Shown here one piece after another: positions 62,170 to 64,000 of a stretch of 64,000 bases of DNA. This DNA comes from Rotaria sp. Silwood1. Taxonomy: Eukaryota; Rotifera; Eurotatoria; Philodinida; Philodinidae. Location of the stretch: positions 454,069 to 518,068 of the forward strand of contig CAJNOP010000084.1 of NCBI GenBank assembly GCA_905250075.1, written 5' to 3'. The stretch's first letter is position 1. Every line of letters begins with the position of its first letter. The position numbers and the translations under genes are program-made. The notes under the pieces are model-generated. The model had not been told where the DNA came from and did not search any database. It saw only the letters and a list, made by a program, of their open reading frames with translations.

Positions 62170-62469
62170 TTATTTCGTCTTCATCGAGTCACTGCGGCAG
62201 ACATCACTTTTTCCTAGACCACTGGCTATACACGCATCACAATCTTTAATGAAGACTATATCACCTTTATCTCCTTCGCACAAGAAGAGTTTGTCGAATT
62301 GATCTTTATTGGCTTGACCAGTAGTAGCCGTCTCCATCTTGTCACCATAGGGCCCTATGGCCATTAATTTGGAACTACAATAATTAAGTCCTTTCTGACA
62401 GTTTTGTGCATTAATAATTAACATTTTCAATAGGACGAGTAATAAAAAGCTGGTAACGGCTATCTTCAT
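62170..62469 (-). CDS. Small secreted cysteine-rich protein, 99 aa, fungal-like
   Basis: An intronless minus-strand frame. I chose the ATG at 62469 rather than an upstream in-frame one because it gives a clean signal peptide (MKIAVTSFLLLVLLKMLIIN, cleavage near residue 21-22, INA/Q). The mature chain has six Cys: CQKGLNYC, then LFLCEGDKGDIVFIKDCDAC and SGLGKSDVC. That spacing, with CxxGLNYC followed by LxxIGxY, LFxC, DIxxIxxC and GKSDxC, resembles a family of small secreted proteins of ascomycete fungi whose function is mostly unknown (recalled). The missing introns and fungal resemblance suggest horizontal acquisition. It is probably extracellular and disulfide-bonded; no activity can be assigned. 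Confidence 0.6.
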   Translation of the reverse strand: MKIAVTSFLLLVLLKMLIINAQNCQKGLNYCSSKLMAIGPYGDKMETATTGQANKDQFDKLFLCEGDKGDIVFIKDCDACIASGLGKSDVCRSDSMKTK

Positions 62470-62539
62470 TGTTTTCTGTGCTTGGATACCGGTGAATATG
62501 TAGTCGATCGATTGATGATTGTTCTCGATGAGAGTCACA

Positions 62540-63440
62540 GTAATCGCCTAATGTTCTAGAATTCGAAAGAGAAATCTTAGACTAGTCAATAGACAAGATT
62601 TTAATATCTCATTTAAAAAATTGTAACTCGGTTTAATGGTATAGTTTTATTATGTTATTCGTCTAATGTTTAATTACGTTTTCAAAAATTCTCTATCTTA
62701 TTACTATTATCTATTATGATTAAAGAAACTAATCAAACTTTCGTCGATCAATGAAATACAATGAGTCCTGACAAAAAGAGAAGTACATTAGATGAAGTTC
62801 TTTGTCTGAAAACTCTCCGCTTTCCAACTACAATTCATGACAACAGCAAAAAGAGCAACGAATAAATTCGACTATTTCATTTCGGTATTCCAACTAAAAA
62901 TTCATCAGAGGATGATGAAAGTTAAATAGAAACATAAAGTATGATATGCGATTCCTACAATAAAACCAAAACCAATTTAACAAAAAATCATTTCAGATTA
63001 TTGAGACTCTACAATGAATTATCTTCTGGCGTTGTACTATAAAAATTAAATAAAATCGAATTCTGATAACATAGAACTGAGAGAATTTTTCTTATCATCC
63101 AAAACTATTGATGCAAAACAAGAAGAAGACTGAGTGATCCTCAAATTTCTTTTTTTACACTATATTTATTCCTGTTCTATTCACTGAAAATATGCTACAC
63201 TAGAAGAAGAAATTTGAGCCGTTGTCTACTGAAGAGTAAAAACTTTAAAATATTGAAAAGCAAATTGGAATAGAGATTTCTATGACATCAGTATTTTTCG
63301 GTCATTTCTGTTGTACATTCATCTCCAAGGATAAGAACAAGATCTACTTTATTTACAGGAGTAACAAGACTATGATCTATTGTAGGTGCTAGAATTAAGT
63401 AGTAATGTGTGTAAGACGAATATCTCGAGACTAGTAATAG
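62540..63440. other. Intergenic with a coding-like scrap
   Basis: On the minus strand about 63,392-63,285, following a possible acceptor (TTAATTCTAG), the sequence reads PTIDHSLVTPVNKVDLVLIL, then GDECTTEMTEKY and a stop. It could be a terminal exon or a fragment; family not recognised. The rest is empty. Confidence 0.3.
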
Positions 63441-63815
63441 CTAGCGACTTGTGATTATCACTAGTTGAAAGACAAGACATTGATACATCTTTTACTCTAG
63501 TTCTATGTAAGCCGAAATCATTTTAAAAGCAATCATTTTTACACAATATTCTAAAATAAATTTCTAAAAATTTACTCTCATTTCTATACAATTTTAATTA
63601 ACAATGATGTCTTAGATAGAGGAACTTGAGGTCTCTAGTTCAAGACATAATTAAAACGATCATTTTTCACCCTCGAATAATATTAAACTGTCCTAATGTT
63701 TAGGGATTTTTCTAATTTTTTGTGAAAATAATTGCTTTTAAAATGATTTTATCCTGCATATAATCAAAGTAAAAGATGTCTCGTCTTGTAATTAATGAAT
63801 ACTGCAGGTCGCTAG
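63441..63815. mobile_element. 375-bp foldback MITE
   Basis: Ends CTAGCGAC and GTCGCTAG. Arms of about 100 bp pair imperfectly: ACAAGACATTGATACATC / ACAAGACGAGACATC, CATCTTTTACT, and ATCATTTTAAAAGCAAT in both arms. No clear target duplication. Confidence 0.65.
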
Positions 63816-64000
63816 AATACAGAGCGTGAATGTCTAGCATATATATGCTTATTGAATCTAATGTACACTATGATCGATCGAATAAATCAAGATTAAATTT
63901 TAAAAAAAAGCTAATTGGCTACAATGAAACCAAATTCAATATCAAGATGGAATAATCATTAGAGTACGACAATGTCAACCTGTAAACAATGACTTTAGTC

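Noticed and set aside
1..64000. tRNA or rRNA genes, bacterial operons, ribosome binding sites
   Set aside because: None seen. The many introns make this eukaryotic, and no cloverleaf with a convincing anticodon arm was found by eye; a tRNA scan was not possible here.

Overview
The window reads as nuclear DNA of a bdelloid rotifer (Rotaria or Adineta type). It is AT-rich. Its genes are cut by many short (about 45-100 bp) GT-AG introns, with a few near 1 kb. It carries a very large FG-GAP/VCBS repeat protein, many small non-autonomous DNA transposons, gene copies at different stages of decay, and two intronless genes that look horizontally acquired. The organism call is inference from gene content and style; no single marker proves it.

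Layout. 278-5908 (minus): a 1,476-aa single-pass membrane protein with 28 FG-GAP repeats; its two upstream exons were found by splice-phase matching. 6161-15,100: repeat land, with a 984-bp foldback element, two arrays with a roughly 10-bp period, a coiled-coil pseudogene scrap, a GGTACC-rich MITE flanked by TAA, and a C-rich MITE. 15,188-18,614: a TATA-binding-protein (TBP) paralogue killed by an in-frame TGA and by a 1.3-kb hAT element with a perfect 8-bp target duplication. 19.3-24.3 kb: a second hAT element nested in a telomere-like G/T repeat, another C-rich MITE and a decayed multicopper oxidase. 25.3-28.3 kb: an intact 10-exon SLC43-like transporter. 31.2-32.3 kb: an intronless SIS-domain protein. 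33.1-33.9 kb: an unidentified decayed gene. 37.9-38.7 kb (minus): a six-finger C2H2 protein.

39,030-42,548 (plus): a 10-exon, 545-aa gene with the hallmarks of HAP2/GCS1, the class II gamete fusogen. This is the most exciting item, because bdelloids are regarded as long-term asexuals. It converges on an AAA+ ATPase gene (42,751-44,372, minus). A BTB-domain gene follows at 45.9-47.1 kb. 49.1-57.3 kb holds a long, divergent trifunctional GART-type gene (GARS-AIRS-GART order) whose formyltransferase motif has Tyr in place of the catalytic His and whose AIRS active-site loop is eroded. 57.3-62.2 kb is essentially gene-free. 62,170-62,469 (minus) encodes a 99-aa secreted Cys-rich protein resembling small secreted proteins of fungi. 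The window ends in another foldback element.

The genes do not form a pathway. The common themes are gene-copy decay (TBP, oxidase, GART paralogue), acquired genes (SIS, secreted protein) and dense small DNA transposons, some sitting inside introns of live genes.
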